The notes beneath the pieces were generated by a model. The model was not told the DNA's origin. It saw nothing but the letters and a program-made list of their open reading frames with translations, and ran no database searches. This document shows positions 37,392-48,765 of a stretch of 64,000 bases of DNA, one piece after another. Source of the stretch: Polyodon spathula (taxonomy: Eukaryota > Chordata > Actinopteri > Acipenseriformes > Polyodontidae); NCBI RefSeq assembly GCF_017654505.1, contig NC_054536.1, forward strand, positions 31,804,946 to 31,868,945, read 5' to 3'. How positions within the stretch are numbered: position 1 is the first letter of the stretch; each line of letters starts with the position of its first letter. The position numbers were made by a program, and so were the translations under genes.

Positions 37392-37942
37392 CGCTTGGCA
37401 GTCCACTATTCAGCGCAGGTCAGGCGTGTCAGGTTCAATTAAGTTTTACACGCGCTGTTTAAAATATTTTTTCTTCAGTGTAAAACAGGTTTAAAAGGCA
37501 TTGAATCACAAAAGGACACTAAGTACTGTATCTCCAGCCAAGTCCCATGCCTTGTTCACTGTATTTTTCACATACCTCTTTATAGACATGCATACTGATA
37601 AATCCTCTCCTGATCACTCGTTTTATCATCAATAATGCTATCCAAGTCATTATTTTATTACTATAACATCTCAAAAAGCTTTACAAATGTCCATGATATT
37701 CTTTGAGTGCTGGATGCAGAAGCAGCTACCTTCTTTGTTTATGTCCGTGTTATCTCTGTAATGCATGGGCTATGAGATACGCCATTTTTTCAGTTTCATT
37801 CGGCTCCTGTCGGTCTCACTTGACCATTGAAATGTTTTCTCGGCTTTTTCCAGTGAAAAATGAGCAGAGACCAGGGTCCAACATTGGACTAGAAAGGGAA
37901 AATTGTAATGTCAGACCTGGTCCGACATAGGATTGCAAAGGG
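37392..37942. mobile_element. piggyBac-like MITE, copy 2
   Basis: Full-length relative of 8484-9066. The right end is GATTGCAAAGGG followed by TTAA (37943-37946); the left end is CGCTTGGCAGTCC after TTTA (37388-37391). Near the right end ATGTCAGACC and GGTCCGACAT form an inverted repeat around one base. No transposase. Confidence 0.75.
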
Positions 37943-37949
37943 TTAAATT

Positions 37950-38291
37950 ACAAAAATAAATACAATATTCAAACAAAAACACGCAAAATAAAGGTTTAAA
38001 ATAAATGAAATATCGAAACAAAACACACAGATTAGGGTAGGCAGATTGCTTTCACTGATCCTATGGTTTGTTTACTTTTTCTTTTCATTTTCTCCTCGGT
38101 CCCTCTTGTTCACTCCTCCAAACTCCAACCCTGAACTGAGAGCGCTGCAGGTTTATATACCATGGGCTAGGAGTTTAACTAGCTAGTAATTACTCTATTA
38201 CCCCTCTGCCACAATCTGCATGAGTTTATTAATTACGTGAGACTGCCGGCTAGTTAAACAACAAACTAGCCAACAGCCACATATTACCACA
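37950..38291 (-). mobile_element. LTR-like remnant, distantly related to family A
   Basis: On the minus strand it starts TGTGGTAATATGTGG (right end at 38291) and carries a TATATAAACC box (38152-38160 region). An A-rich region with AATAAATAC near the left resembles the polyadenylation part of family A. The left boundary is unclear because the MITE abuts it. A gag-like relic directly upstream on the minus strand would make it a 3' LTR. Confidence 0.45.
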
Positions 38292-38576
38292 ACGTTTTTT
38301 TAATGTGGATGGGGCTTCCCATCCATGCTGTAAAGCAAGGTGGGAAGGCGACAGCAGTAGCGGACCCTCGGGAGGCAATGACGGTAACAGACCCTCAGTA
38401 GGCGACAGCAGGAGGGGAGCTACTGTCCATGAAGGAAGCAACAAGAGCTCCACTTCTCCCCCTGGTGGTGGTAGAGGCAGAGGCACCCTCCCTTCTGGTG
38501 GCGGAGGCAGCAGGGGCTCCTCCCCTTCTGGCTCCTGAATTGGGGCCCCCATGAGGTCACTGCTTGTATGGGACAT
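38292..38576 (-). pseudogene. Proline/glutamate-rich gag-like relic
   Basis: The minus-strand frame has repeated PLPPPxGExEEL-like segments (EPEGEEPLLPPPPEG, LPLPPPGGEVELLLL), GC-rich against an AT-rich background. It recalls the acidic/proline repeats of the gag-like gene at 51.6-52.7 kb. No zinc knuckle, and no identifiable start or end. The link is inferred from composition and the adjacent LTR. Confidence 0.35.
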
Positions 38577-39008
38577 TTTACAAAAACTGTATGCGGACGG
38601 ATGGGCCCACCCACACAGGAAGAGGTGTGAACAGAAGCTTGCTTTTGGTTCATTTTGTTCTTTTATGACAGCTTTGCATTTCTTTCTTGATTACAGCATA
38701 CCTGGTCTTTGAGTCTCTCATGCAAGCAGCTTCCTGCTAATGTGCAATATGAAATGTCTCATGCCCTCTACCTCCTGGGAGAGATCCGTCCCTAGTCCTA
38801 CTATGTCAGAGGCATCAGTCTGCAGGATAAAATGTATGAATCATGCTCAATTTATGTATTCATTTATTTCAGTTTTAGAGCCAATTAAAAAACCTGTCCT
38901 GTCTCAAATCAGGTAAACAGCATGCCCATGTTTAGTGGAGTTGAACAGATAAACATTAACACATACATTACTACTGGCCCTCAACAACAAGAGCCCTCCG
39001 CTCCTGAA
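38577..39008. other. Unassigned sequence
   Basis: Nothing recognised. Confidence 0.4.
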
Positions 39009-39452
39009 CGCGTATATATATAGGGACCTCAAAGCAACCCACAAACACATATGAGTGAGTTTCAGTGGAGCTGATGGACCACCCTGTAGTGTATGAACTA
39101 TCCTTGAGTGCAGAAAATATAAACCCTGTTCACAGAGCTGTATTGACCCATAACCGTAGAACTGTATAAAAACAATACAGGCTATATAATAACCGCAGAG
39201 AGATGGACACACTGATGATGTTTCTCATGTTTATATGGCAGCTCCACAATTGGGAGAATATCTATTTTTCCCTCCATAACGATTATAAAGCGCAATGCCA
39301 ATCACCTTAAATACAAAAGCTTTTATTTTTAATGCAATTCAAGTCTGCGCAATGCCAATCACCTTAAATACAAAAGCTTTTATTTTTAATGCAATTCAAG
39401 TCTGCAAAACGTAAAAGTGCCTAATTTTGGTTTGAAACTGGAAAATCAATGG
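39009..39452 (+). repeat. Dispersed repeat E, copy 1 (with internal duplication)
   Basis: The reverse complement of this block recurs at 44265-44640. Shared landmarks include ACCTCAAAGCAACCCACAAA, GTGCAGAAAATATAAACCC, CCTCCATAACGATTATAAAG and CTAATTTTGGTTTGAAACTGG. It borders a short TA run on one side. No coding frame and no recognised family. Confidence 0.8.
39290..39403 (+). repeat. Perfect 57-bp tandem duplication
   Basis: 39290-39346 is repeated identically at 39347-39403 inside repeat E; the 44-kb copy has only one unit. A young duplication, or an assembly artefact. Confidence 0.93.
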
Positions 39453-42400
39453 TTACCATGCACAGGCATGATGGAAAATACTGTACAGTGGCAGCATCTG
39501 TCACCTTTTTTTATTTGTTTGTGCAAACTCCATGGCCGAACATGTATTTAAAGAAAATAAAACCATGCTCAGTTCCTCTCAGTGCTGTGAAAGAGCAGGC
39601 TGGAAATGTCTGCTCCGCTCCAACAACTACACCGCTCCCTCCCCTGCTCCATGTACAATGCTCCGCTCCTGGCTTCGCTCACACTCTGTCCCCATGCAGG
39701 GCCAGATTATTCAATATGCCAATAACACAGTTTGCCATAACATGTATAGGGCCCCCACACCCTTTCATCCGGCCCTGCACTTGCAGATTATAATCCAACT
39801 CCTCCTCTGATTTAAAAGCTGCAGGCACTGCTATTGCTGCCTTGCAGTGTGTGTGTGACTCATTTGTTCTTTGTTTTCGGCAGCCTATGAGCTTAAAGCT
39901 TAAACAGCTCTTTGTGCATCAACAAATTGTTCCTTAGGCTGAGCTATCTGCCTTTTAAGTTCAGCATTCTCTTATTCTGTAAATGTGTTATCAAAATCTT
40001 TGTCCTGCCCTTAAACACTTTTTCCCCCCCAATTCAATTTAATCCAAATTTACATTTTTGTTACCTTGCTACACTTTTTTTTTTTTGGAAATACCAATTG
40101 AGGGTCAGCTTTTAATGCTGCACCGGAGATATTTTTTTTATTCCATCTGTAAGATCTTTTCTTGTTTAAGATAACAAAATTTACTTTTTTTTTATCTGCA
40201 CTTTGTGACTCGCCTACAAGCCCAGCAGTGTGGTAGCTACCTTCACTTTTTTTCACTCTTGGTATGCTAAGATCGCTCTCAAATTAAATTTGATACCCAC
40301 AAAAGCATCTTCTTTGGGTCCATGTTTGACTATATCTTTGGTTTTAAAATGATCAATTTTACCAGTATTTTAAATTTAAATGATTTGTGTGTCTCCACTA
40401 TATCTCACTCCCTCCACTACACCCTGAAGGATTCCCCTTGTAATGTAGTTTAACTAGTGTAACTTTAACAGAATTAAGTTGGACTGGTTTGTATTAATAA
40501 ATCAATGAGGGGGGTGGTGCTTTTTTTTGTACTGACAAAACAGTTTGTCACTTATTCTGTCTACCTCTACAAACAATGTATCTATCTTCACTTTATGACC
40601 AAGCAATCATATGCGCCCTGAACCTTCTACAGTTGTTCAGACATTTTCTTACTTGTCCTCTGTAACTCTATAATTTGTTCTTTCAGTGCTGTGTTCTTTC
40701 CTGTGTCTAAGCTGTATGTCAGTGCTGAGTGCAGCGTAAGACCTCCTTTTATTTAGCTCGTCAGACATCTCCTTTATTGTCTACTTCTGTTTTTTTTAAC
40801 TATCTTTAGTTTTCCAGCGTCGCCCTGTAACAGTTCAGCTTTCTTAGTTTTTGGACAATTCTCTTTAAATTGTAGTTTCACCCAACCCCAGGGATCAGCT
40901 TTGTGTTGTAATCCGTCATAGACAATATCCTCTGTAACATGTTTAACAACATATGCCTCAATAAACATATGCCTCCATGCTAATATTGATTATATCCCTT
41001 TTCTCAAAGACCGAAGAAGCTGTCAAATCTTTAGTTTTTCGCTCTTTGCTTGTTTGATATTTTCCATTTCGCAATTTTATCAAAATAATATTGCTCAAAA
41101 TAACCTTTCATTTTGTTCTTTGATAATTTTGCAAATGCTTGTACACGGGAGCCTAAAGGGTTAATACAAATGTTATAAATGTATTGACAAATTATTATGT
41201 ATACCAATTTCAGGGGAAAAAATACCAATTGCAATCATTTCAAAATCTGATACCTGGAGTGCACGTTCATTTTTGCATCTGTAGTTGAATAAAACTGTAC
41301 TACACCATACCAGTGTGGGATTGTAACCACTCATGAAAATGGCCAAGCATTGATAAAGTAGTTACCATGTAAGAGCAGGAACCTACTGATAAGGATACAG
41401 TTATCACACCTTAATTACATGCCCTGTGTTCATCCCATCCAAAGGCCTTAGCTGCTATGAAAAGTGAAGAAAACAAACATTATTGGTTGAGAAAATACAT
41501 TCCATTTCCAATTTTTTTAAACAGTTTCATATGTTTGTCTACCCTTCATAGCCATAATTGTTGAGATGCCACTGAGTTTGCTCCTGACTGATTGTGGTCA
41601 TATTTGTAATGGTTTTTTGTTATACCTGTAGCTATGCTTATCCTTTTAAAGAAGGCAGCAAATGCACCCTGACATCAGTGAGCACTTACCTCTGCACCAA
41701 TGAGATAAATGTGAAGCGGCTGCTGGAGAGGATTCGGTTAACACTCTTGTCTCAAGTCATTCACATTCGAAAGATCCTTAGATAACTCACTCCATCATAG
41801 AGAAAAGACTGTGAGTTCAGCCAATGAGCTGCACTTAACTAGGCTGATGGAGTTTCAATTCTAACTGTTTTCATCTTGATCTACTGCTGATGGAAACCGA
41901 CAGGACTTGATTTCAAATCACTTTCAACTCAGTCCCAGTGGCATTAATTCAAAACAAAACATTTGCTAGAAGAAAGAAAAAAAGCATATTTTTTTTTTTT
42001 ACTCAGTGAGGGATTGAGATGGGAAAGTAACCAGATAAGGACTGACAATGAACTGGATATAAACAATTTACAGCAAACATTCCACAATGGTTTATAACTT
42101 GACGTTTGAAATAATCAACCACATCAACATGTTTTTTAAAAGACATAAATCTACTGCACACAAATGCATGCTGATATTCTGGATTGTAGTACTGGAGATG
42201 GTTTGATACCATAAACCAATTTGCTAAAATATATTGACAATGCAATTCAGTACAAAAGCAGTGATAGAACTCAATAAAGAAAGCTGGGCATTTCTGATAG
42301 ACAATGTATCTGATGAAGCATAGTATTTCCAAACATTATTAGTTTATTGAACACCTCTCAACAGTTAATATTAAATTTGTTGCATGCTAATATAAAGTGA

Positions 42401-43241
42401 GCATCCTTAAATCGCACCCATGCAGGTATTGGGCTACGTTGTAATTCTCAGGTTCCTGGAGGGCGAGTGTAGCCTAGTATCTACTGGTATCAGGTCTTGT
42501 ACATGTATCACAACAACAAGAGGTCAAGCTATCCCTACCAATATTTTAGCCTGACACCCAGGGACCTCAGAGGATGAAAACCACATTAAAAAAAAAAGTT
42601 ACACTTAGGTAACTGAAGCAAAAATACCTTGAGAGAATCCTCCACAGTCATAAATCACTGTCACTCCAAGCCCCCACAAACAGATCTGCTGATGTCTGTA
42701 CATTTATCATAGTTTAAGAAGTTTTGACACGTGTGCTTTCACCAGAATGTAAACACATTTCTTTACTGCCAGCTGCACTGATGAGAAAAGCAGTGAGGAG
42801 CGTAAAGGAGGAGTGCAGAAGACTGGCCCCATACTGCCAAAGGGTTCCTTATAGGAGTAATCAAACAGGTGGACTAAACAGGTGCTTTGGTTTTACATGA
42901 GCACACGCCCTCACGTACCATCGATTTCATTGACAGATAACGATTTCATGACAGACACAGATTTTTACAGGTGCTTTCAAAGGCTGAAGCCAGGCAAGCA
43001 GACAGTTATACTATTATTATTAGTGCTTGTCGGTAGCCTTATATTTCCTGTGAATACTGCAGCTTGAATCTCAAAAGTGTTAAAATTGAGGGCGCTAAAT
43101 TAACAATAATACTACAAACGCAGAACACACAGAAAACAAAGAACCAGAACTTAGAACATATACCACAGAAAATCCTGGAACACAACATAGAGAACTTTAC
43201 AACACAGAGAACCCGGAAAACAAAAAACAAAAGAACGCTGC
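39453..43241. other. Unassigned AT-rich sequence
   Basis: No recognisable gene. 43100-43240 is an A-rich low-complexity stretch of AACACAGAGAAC-like motifs that stays open by chance. 41160 has an isolated AAAGGGTTAA, not assigned to an element. Confidence 0.4.
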
Positions 43242-43977
43242 TGTGGCAAAGTGGTTTGCAGTGCGCAGGTGTCATGGTGATGCGGTGCTCAGGAAGAATA
43301 GACTGTTCATGGTAAAACAGCTCTTTATTTGGCTGGGTTACGTGCCGGCAACACTTCAATAATAAGCACGGGCTCTACACAGCAATGTGTATCGCTCCAT
43401 GCAAAACAATGAGTTCAGTCCCGAAATAATACAACATGATATATAACAGACACACACACACAACATGGCCACAAAGCCACCGTGAGTGCTCTTGGTATAG
43501 GTGGTGGAATACAGTAATGTGCACAGTAGTGATGTGAAGTCTAGGTTTGGAAACTGGCCCCTTAGCAACAGATCCCGGATAGTTTAGCCGTCTAACAGTG
43601 ACAAATACAACAGTTACTGACAGGACCAAACAAACAAAACACTCACGGTTAGTATACAGGTTTTTCCTCATAGGTCTTTGTGTAACCATAACACAAGGAA
43701 CAGATTGCTTGGCCACATCCCTTGATATACCTTCAGTCCCGCCCCCTTCGATAACAAGTTCAATCATGTCTACTCCAATCTGTGACATACATTGCTTACT
43801 GTATAAAGGCGATGAGTTCTAGTATTGTGGCTCTGCCCCCTTCTTGGATGGCCAGCTTCTGACTGACCCTAGAATGAACTGCCAAACCATTCAGTCCGGT
43901 GCACACTGTTCCTGTTATACAGCGCCCTTACAGGTCGGGAGGGAGATTGTTTACTAGAATTCATTCCCTCTGTCACA
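43242..43977 (-). mobile_element. Solo LTR, family B, copy 2, with perfect 5-bp target duplication
   Basis: TGTGGCAAAGTG...CCCTCTGTCACA, 736 bp, flanked by GCTGC at 43237-43241 and GCTGC at 43978-43982. Perfect duplication plus TG..CA ends define an LTR insertion. It aligns with 10907-11626 and, in reverse complement, with the interrupted copy at 62616-63950. No gag or pol, so it is a solo LTR. Open frames inside are shadows. Confidence 0.88.
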
Positions 43978-43982
43978 GCTGC

Positions 43983-44264
43983 ATACAAAGAACTATGGAA
44001 GACATTACATTTATACAGTCACAGTTTTAAAAGCAACTAATGTGCATTTGGTGTATTTACAACCAGAGATTTAAAAATAGAAGTCAGGACCTTGCCCTGC
44101 TCTGTCTATACCTTACAGAATTTATAATTGGAGTGAATGATATTCAGAAAGTAGATAAAGTGAAGAAATTCCATCATTTAGAAACAGTGACCACAATTAA
44201 CAGATTTTTAAGGTGTAAAAAAAAAAATAAAAAAAAAACCTTTAAATCTTAACCATAGTGAAAT
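43983..44264. other. Unassigned sequence
   Basis: Nothing recognised. A-rich run at 44218-44240. Confidence 0.4.
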
Positions 44265-44629
44265 CTGATTTTCCAGTTTCAAACCAAAATTAGGCACTTT
44301 TATGTTTTGCAGACTTGAATTGCATTAAAAAAAAGCTTTTGTATTTAATGTGATTGGCATTGCACTTTATAATCGTTATGGAGGGAAAAATAGATATTCT
44401 CCTGATTGTGGAACTGCCATATAAACATGTGAGAAACATCATCAGTGTGTCCATCTCTGCGGTTATTACATAGCCTATATTGTTTTTATACAGTTCTACG
44501 GTTATGCGCCAATACAGCTCTGTGAACAGGGTTTATATTTTCTGCACTCAAGGATAGTTCATACACTACAGGGTGGTCCATCAGCTCCACCAAAACTCAC
44601 TCCTATGTGTTTGTGGGTTGCTTTGAGGT

Positions 44630-44640
<11 letters not shown>
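44265..44640 (-). repeat. Dispersed repeat E, copy 2
   Basis: Inverted relative of 39009-39452 with a single copy of the 57-bp unit. It ends at a TA microsatellite. Confidence 0.8.

Positions 44641-44684
<44 letters not shown>
44631..44684. repeat. (TA)n microsatellite
   Basis: TA run with one AAAT interruption. It continues on the other side of the LTR that follows. Confidence 0.9.
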
Positions 44685-45173
44685 TGTGATGAATTCTGTA
44701 ATTCAAGGTTTGTTGCCCCTTTAATTCAGGACCCAGGACACAAAAATTGATTTTTTTAGTGCTTACGCGCATTTTTATTAAACACAAACAGAAATAAACA
44801 AAACAAACACCTATCTCTTTCTTGAGATCTAACTACTACACACAGGAACCTCACTACTAACACAGGACAGCTAAGCTGTTTACCTGTAACACACACTGAC
44901 CAAACAGAACACACAAAAAAGGCTTTTTCACACTACCTTTTTGGTTCAGGTTGAAATCACCATCAACTGGGCTCCTCACACACCAGCAGCCCTGAACAGA
45001 CTGGCTGCTTTCTTTAAATACTCTGCACCTGGCACTAATTTACAATGATAGCCAGGTGCAGGGGATAATTAACAATTAAACAATTACCAATTAGCAAATC
45101 AACAAAACTAACTTTAAACAAAACATACTTTTCCACTTGTTTTAGACAGGGAGAAATCTGTCCCTCTCCCTGC

Positions 45174-45176
<3 letters not shown>
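44685..45176 (-). mobile_element. Probable solo LTR (family F) inserted in a TA microsatellite
   Basis: Starts TGTGATGAATTC and ends near CTCCCTGCTACTA, with TA repeats on both sides. On the minus strand GAGTATTTAAAG is a TATA-like box lying after a CACCTGG-rich segment. The plus-strand sequence CGCGCATTTTTATTAAAC is the reverse complement of a possible polyadenylation region. The right terminus lacks a clean CA, so this is less certain than families A-C. Confidence 0.5.

Positions 45177-45231
<55 letters not shown>
45177..45231. repeat. (TA)n microsatellite
   Basis: About 27 TA units, probably the other half of the array at 44631-44684. Confidence 0.95.
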
Positions 45232-45239
<8 letters not shown>

Positions 45240-45394
45240 GATTCCCATGGGCCGTTAGTGGTATGCTAATTATTGACAATTATCATTATTGAAAATTAAC
45301 ACCTGATGATAATTATAGAATAAATAAATACATAAGCAAGTGCTGAAAAATAAATTGGACATTTGTGATTCAAAAAAGCAACAAAAATGGTTAA

Positions 45395-45480
45395 CCCTTT
45401 GCGGTTAACCTATGTAGGACCAGGTCCGAAATTACAATTTCCCCTTTCCGGTCCATCAACCCTGCAAAGCCCAATGATTA
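45395..45480. mobile_element. piggyBac-like MITE terminus, copy 3 (partial)
   Basis: TTAA (45391-45394), then CCCTTTGCGGTTAACC, AGGACCAGGTCCG and ATTACAATTTCCCC: the same terminus as copies 1 and 2, in reverse orientation. Similarity fades near 45480 and a DUF7869-like coding relic follows. No second terminus was found. Confidence 0.6.
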
Positions 45481-45484
45481 CAGA

Positions 45485-46380
45485 GTGAAGGAGCAGACAG
45501 AAAAACAGAGTGAAGATGACAAAATAGCTTTTGAGGATCATATGAAAAGGAAACAACAAGCCAGAACATCCAAAGAGCAAGACAAACAACACAAAGAAGG
45601 AAAGGTTGCTGCAACTTTTGATCTTCAGCAAGTGCTCTGTGCTCCAAAGCTCCACGTAGGAAGTGCATGTTACCTGTGCAAACTCAATGTTTTCAGCCTG
45701 ACAGTGCTTGAACTTGATAAGTCAGGAAAGTGCTACATGTGGTCTGAGGATCAAGGGGGCTGAGGTGGAAATGAAATTGCTTCCGCTGTCTCACTTTGGA
45801 TAGAGGAAAAAGATGCACAGGGTATAGAGCACACTGTCCTCTATAGTGACACTTGGGGTGGACAGAACCGGAATCAGATAATGAGTTCCATGATCACTGT
45901 AGATTTAAGCAAGAGCACTAACCTTAAACTGGTTGAACAGAAATTTTTTGAAAGTGGTTATTCTATCATGGTGCGTGCCAGCATGCACAGTGTAATTGAA
46001 TGAAAAGTGAAACATGCAGAAGTTTATTTGCCATCAGACTACTATCACCTTGCAAAAGAAGCCTGCTTCCGTTAAACATACAAAGTCACTCCCATGGACC
46101 ACAATGACTTTGTAAACTGGAGTTCCATCAATGATCATTACTTCAGACCGAATGCATTTTCTGGAATTGCTTGTGTACATCAATGAAAATCAATGAAAAT
46201 GAAGATCTCCTTCGAATCCACTACAAAAAGCATGGGAGGCCAAATCTTGATTCTTGCATTGTGGAGAAAGCGTACGCAGAAGCTCTTCCAATTGGCGAAA
46301 ACAAGAAAAGAGACCATCTGGCGCTTTGCAAATTTCTTCCTCCAGGTTGCAGAGGTTTGTTCGAGAGCCTTTCTTTTTAA
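45485..46380 (+). pseudogene. DUF7869-like (transposon-associated) pseudogene
   Basis: One plus-strand frame reads FDLQQVLCAPKLHVGSACYL, KLNVFSLTVLELD, CYMWSEDQGG*GGNEIAS, YSDTWGGQNRNQ, EQKFFESGYS, HAEVYLPSDYYHLAKEA, YKVTPMDHNDFVNW and FRPNAFSGI. These match, in order, the pattern I associate with the DUF7869 family of transposon-related proteins (SDxCGGQNRN, ESGHSQMExDSxHxxIE). In-frame stops occur at 45761-45763 and three later positions; three of the four are TGA, as expected from CGA decay. A frameshift near 46180 moves into the C-terminal KKRDHLALCKFLPP block ending at 46380. The key H and D of the ESGHSQMECDS block are lost. The family name is from memory and has not been searched. Confidence 0.6.
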
Positions 46381-46490
46381 ATCAGCAATTATTTTTCCCC
46401 TTTTTCAAAACAACTTGGCTCACCACATCAACTCCAGAGTGCCCACAGCCCAGCTAACACAAGGTTCAGAGGAATCAGTACAGCTGAAAA

Positions 46491-46706
46491 TTGCAACTCC
46501 CTGAACCTGCAGGTGCCCGGGAAGCCTCAGGAGTTGCTCAAGAACAGAGAACCGAGGAAACTATGGACGGCTTGAACCCTTCCAACCCCGACAGTGTCAT
46601 TGTTGTTCTGCCCTCCGGGAATTCTCAGCCAAAGCCAGCAATGGAATATTCTAACAACTTAAAATTAAATTTGAATGACAGCTGTTTGTGGATAACCACT
46701 GGGTAA
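46491..46706 (+). other. Unrecognised short open frame followed by a donor-like site
   Basis: A 71-codon frame (includes MDGLNPSNPDSVIVVLPSGN) ends beside CTGGGTAAGT, which looks like a 5' splice site. It could be a host exon or chance; no motif is recognised. Confidence 0.2.
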
Positions 46707-46709
46707 GTA

Positions 46710-47450
46710 TGTTTTAATAATTAAATTAATTAATTTGAATTTTGATGCAGACTATAAACATAATTCATGATTCAAATTTTTAATGTTGGATCATACAGTG
46801 GTTTGTTCTTTGCAGTCATGTATGTTTTGTGCAAAACAATTGTATGAACCTTTTTCGGTGTTTAGCATACCATTTGAAAATCATTTTAAAAATATATATA
46901 TATTTATGAAGTCCTTCAAAAGTTATTTAATTTGACATACATAAGATAAACATACTAGAATGCATTGATTTTATGGAAACATTCAAATATTTGATGCCCA
47001 ATATCTCAAAAGTATTTAGAATGGAGATACTACAAGGGTTTTGTACTCGAACAACGATATCAGTTGGCAACAACACTTGCTTGCATGAAAGCAGAAGTAA
47101 AGTAATTTAAGAAGCACAGATTTGAAAGCTGAAAGTTAAAACATGAAAAGGTCACTAAGGTCAAAAACATCTCTCTGGAATAGATGAAGTTCTCTGGGAA
47201 TTGTAATAAATGTGTGAATTTACAAAACATACCAATAACAACTTACCTGAAAAATATCAGTGTTAAACCATGATTTATGTGAAAGGTAGTGTTGAAATAC
47301 AAAACATTATTTTTAAGGCACTTACCTTAAATACCATCATGTCAAGTAATGATTTTGGCTATGTTTGAAATAAGCAATGACAGACCAAGGCGTTTTTCCA
47401 AGACATGCAGTATATATGTTATCATCTAGGATGAGGTCTTTTGGAAATTC
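46710..47450. other. Unassigned AT-rich sequence
   Basis: Nothing recognised. Confidence 0.4.
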
Positions 47451-47454
47451 CTTC

Positions 47455-48345
47455 TCATTGCTGACAACCCTTAATTTCCAGGGGAGATGACTGGTATCTT
47501 TTGTCTGCTTTAATGTAGGTCACCATCTCCACAAACCCTTCGTCTTCTGGTGGATACTTCATTCCTGGGATATTTAGTTCAGGGTCTTCTATTACGGGTT
47601 CTTGAAGTGCACTCTCTGAGTTTGAAAAAGGTGCAGCTTTGCAATATGTTTGTGGATAGGAATTAAAGGTTCTGCATGAGGGCAATGTCATGTATTGGTA
47701 CTTGAGATACTCCCTAGCCAGCTGAAGTATGGGTGCTGTAGAAGTGCAGTAGTCTAAATACCTTATGTGATTGCACTAGAATATCCTCAAACCACTCCTT
47801 ATAGTAAATGCTTCATTTTGTCTGCATTGTTCAGATTCACAATCAACCTGATGAGTTATGGGCCAAGGCTTGTTATTTTTTTTTTTTTTTACATGGAGTG
47901 GTATTGCTGATCCCCGAAACGATTTGACAACTGCAAATGTGCCATTTGCGAAATCGATGCACTGACTGAGGAGATTTGCTATACTTGTAATGTCTTTCAC
48001 ATTTGTGGCTGTGTTTCCTAAGAACGTGTCGTTGTAGTTTTTTTTTTTCAATTTTTCAATGCAGGTGTGGCCTCAACAGCAACAGAGGTGACCTTTTGTA
48101 CAGGAAAAGATGGCAATAAAGACAACGTTGATGAACTAGATATGCTCTGGGTAGGGCTTGGCATTGTCACTACTAGAACATTTGACTCAGTCTGAGCCTC
48201 TCCCCGAACTTGCTTTTGTTGGCATGCCCGAAGGTGAATTATGAGATCTGACTTTCTTATCAGTGTCTTTGGACAACTGATGCAATAAAATGTCTACTTT
48301 CTTCCCTGCAATTGAGGTGACACATGCATATGCCATACTCTGAAG
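47455..48345 (-). pseudogene. Degraded coding relic with a C2HC-like finger
   Basis: Read on the minus strand from about 48340, one frame has FYCISCPKTLIRKSDLIIHL then RAC, a C-x2-C-x12-H-x3-C pattern. A Ser/Pro-rich linker follows, then in another frame ANLLSQCIDFANGTFAVVKS, NKPWPITHQVDCESEQCRQN and EAFTIRSGLRIF, and finally NIPGMKYPPEDEGFVEMVTY. At least two frameshifts and a T/A-run slip (near 47880) separate the parts. The family is not recognised; it looks like an old coding exon or transposon gene. Confidence 0.4.
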
Positions 48346-48409
48346 AGAAAATAAGAAAAAGGCACGTTAAGAAAAAGGAGTTTTTACAACTATATTTTTG
48401 GACCTAATA

Positions 48410-48765
48410 AGAAGATAAGAAAGTTTACAAACGAGGAGGAGGCCATTCAGCCCATCTTGCTCGTTTGGTTGTTAGTAGCTTATTGATCCCAAAATCTCAT
48501 CAAGCAGTTTCTTGAAGGATCCTAGTGTGTCCGCTTCAACAACGTTACTGGGGAGTTGGTTCCAGACCCTCACAATTCTCTATGTAAAAAAAGTGCCTCC
48601 TATTTGCTGTTCTGATGCCCCTTTGTTTAATCTCCATTTGTGACCCCTGGTCCTTGTTTCTTTTTTCAGGTCGAAAAAGTCCCTTAGGTCGACATTGTCA
48701 ATACCTTTTAGAATTCTGAATGCTTGAATCAGGTCACCGCATAGTCTTCTTTGAACTTTTAGCCT
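48410..48765. repeat. Dispersed repeat (possibly a CR1-like LINE 3' region), copy 2
   Basis: AACGAGGAGGAGGCCATTCA, GCCCATCTTGCTCGTTTGG, TCTATGTAAAAAAAGTGCCT and ATCAGGTCACCGCATAGTCT are typical of a very widespread fish repeat. Related to 27607-27930. Confidence 0.6.

Noticed and set aside
43064..43315. An 83-codon Lys/Asn/Thr-rich frame as a gene
   Set aside because: A-rich low-complexity sequence running into a solo LTR; no motif.
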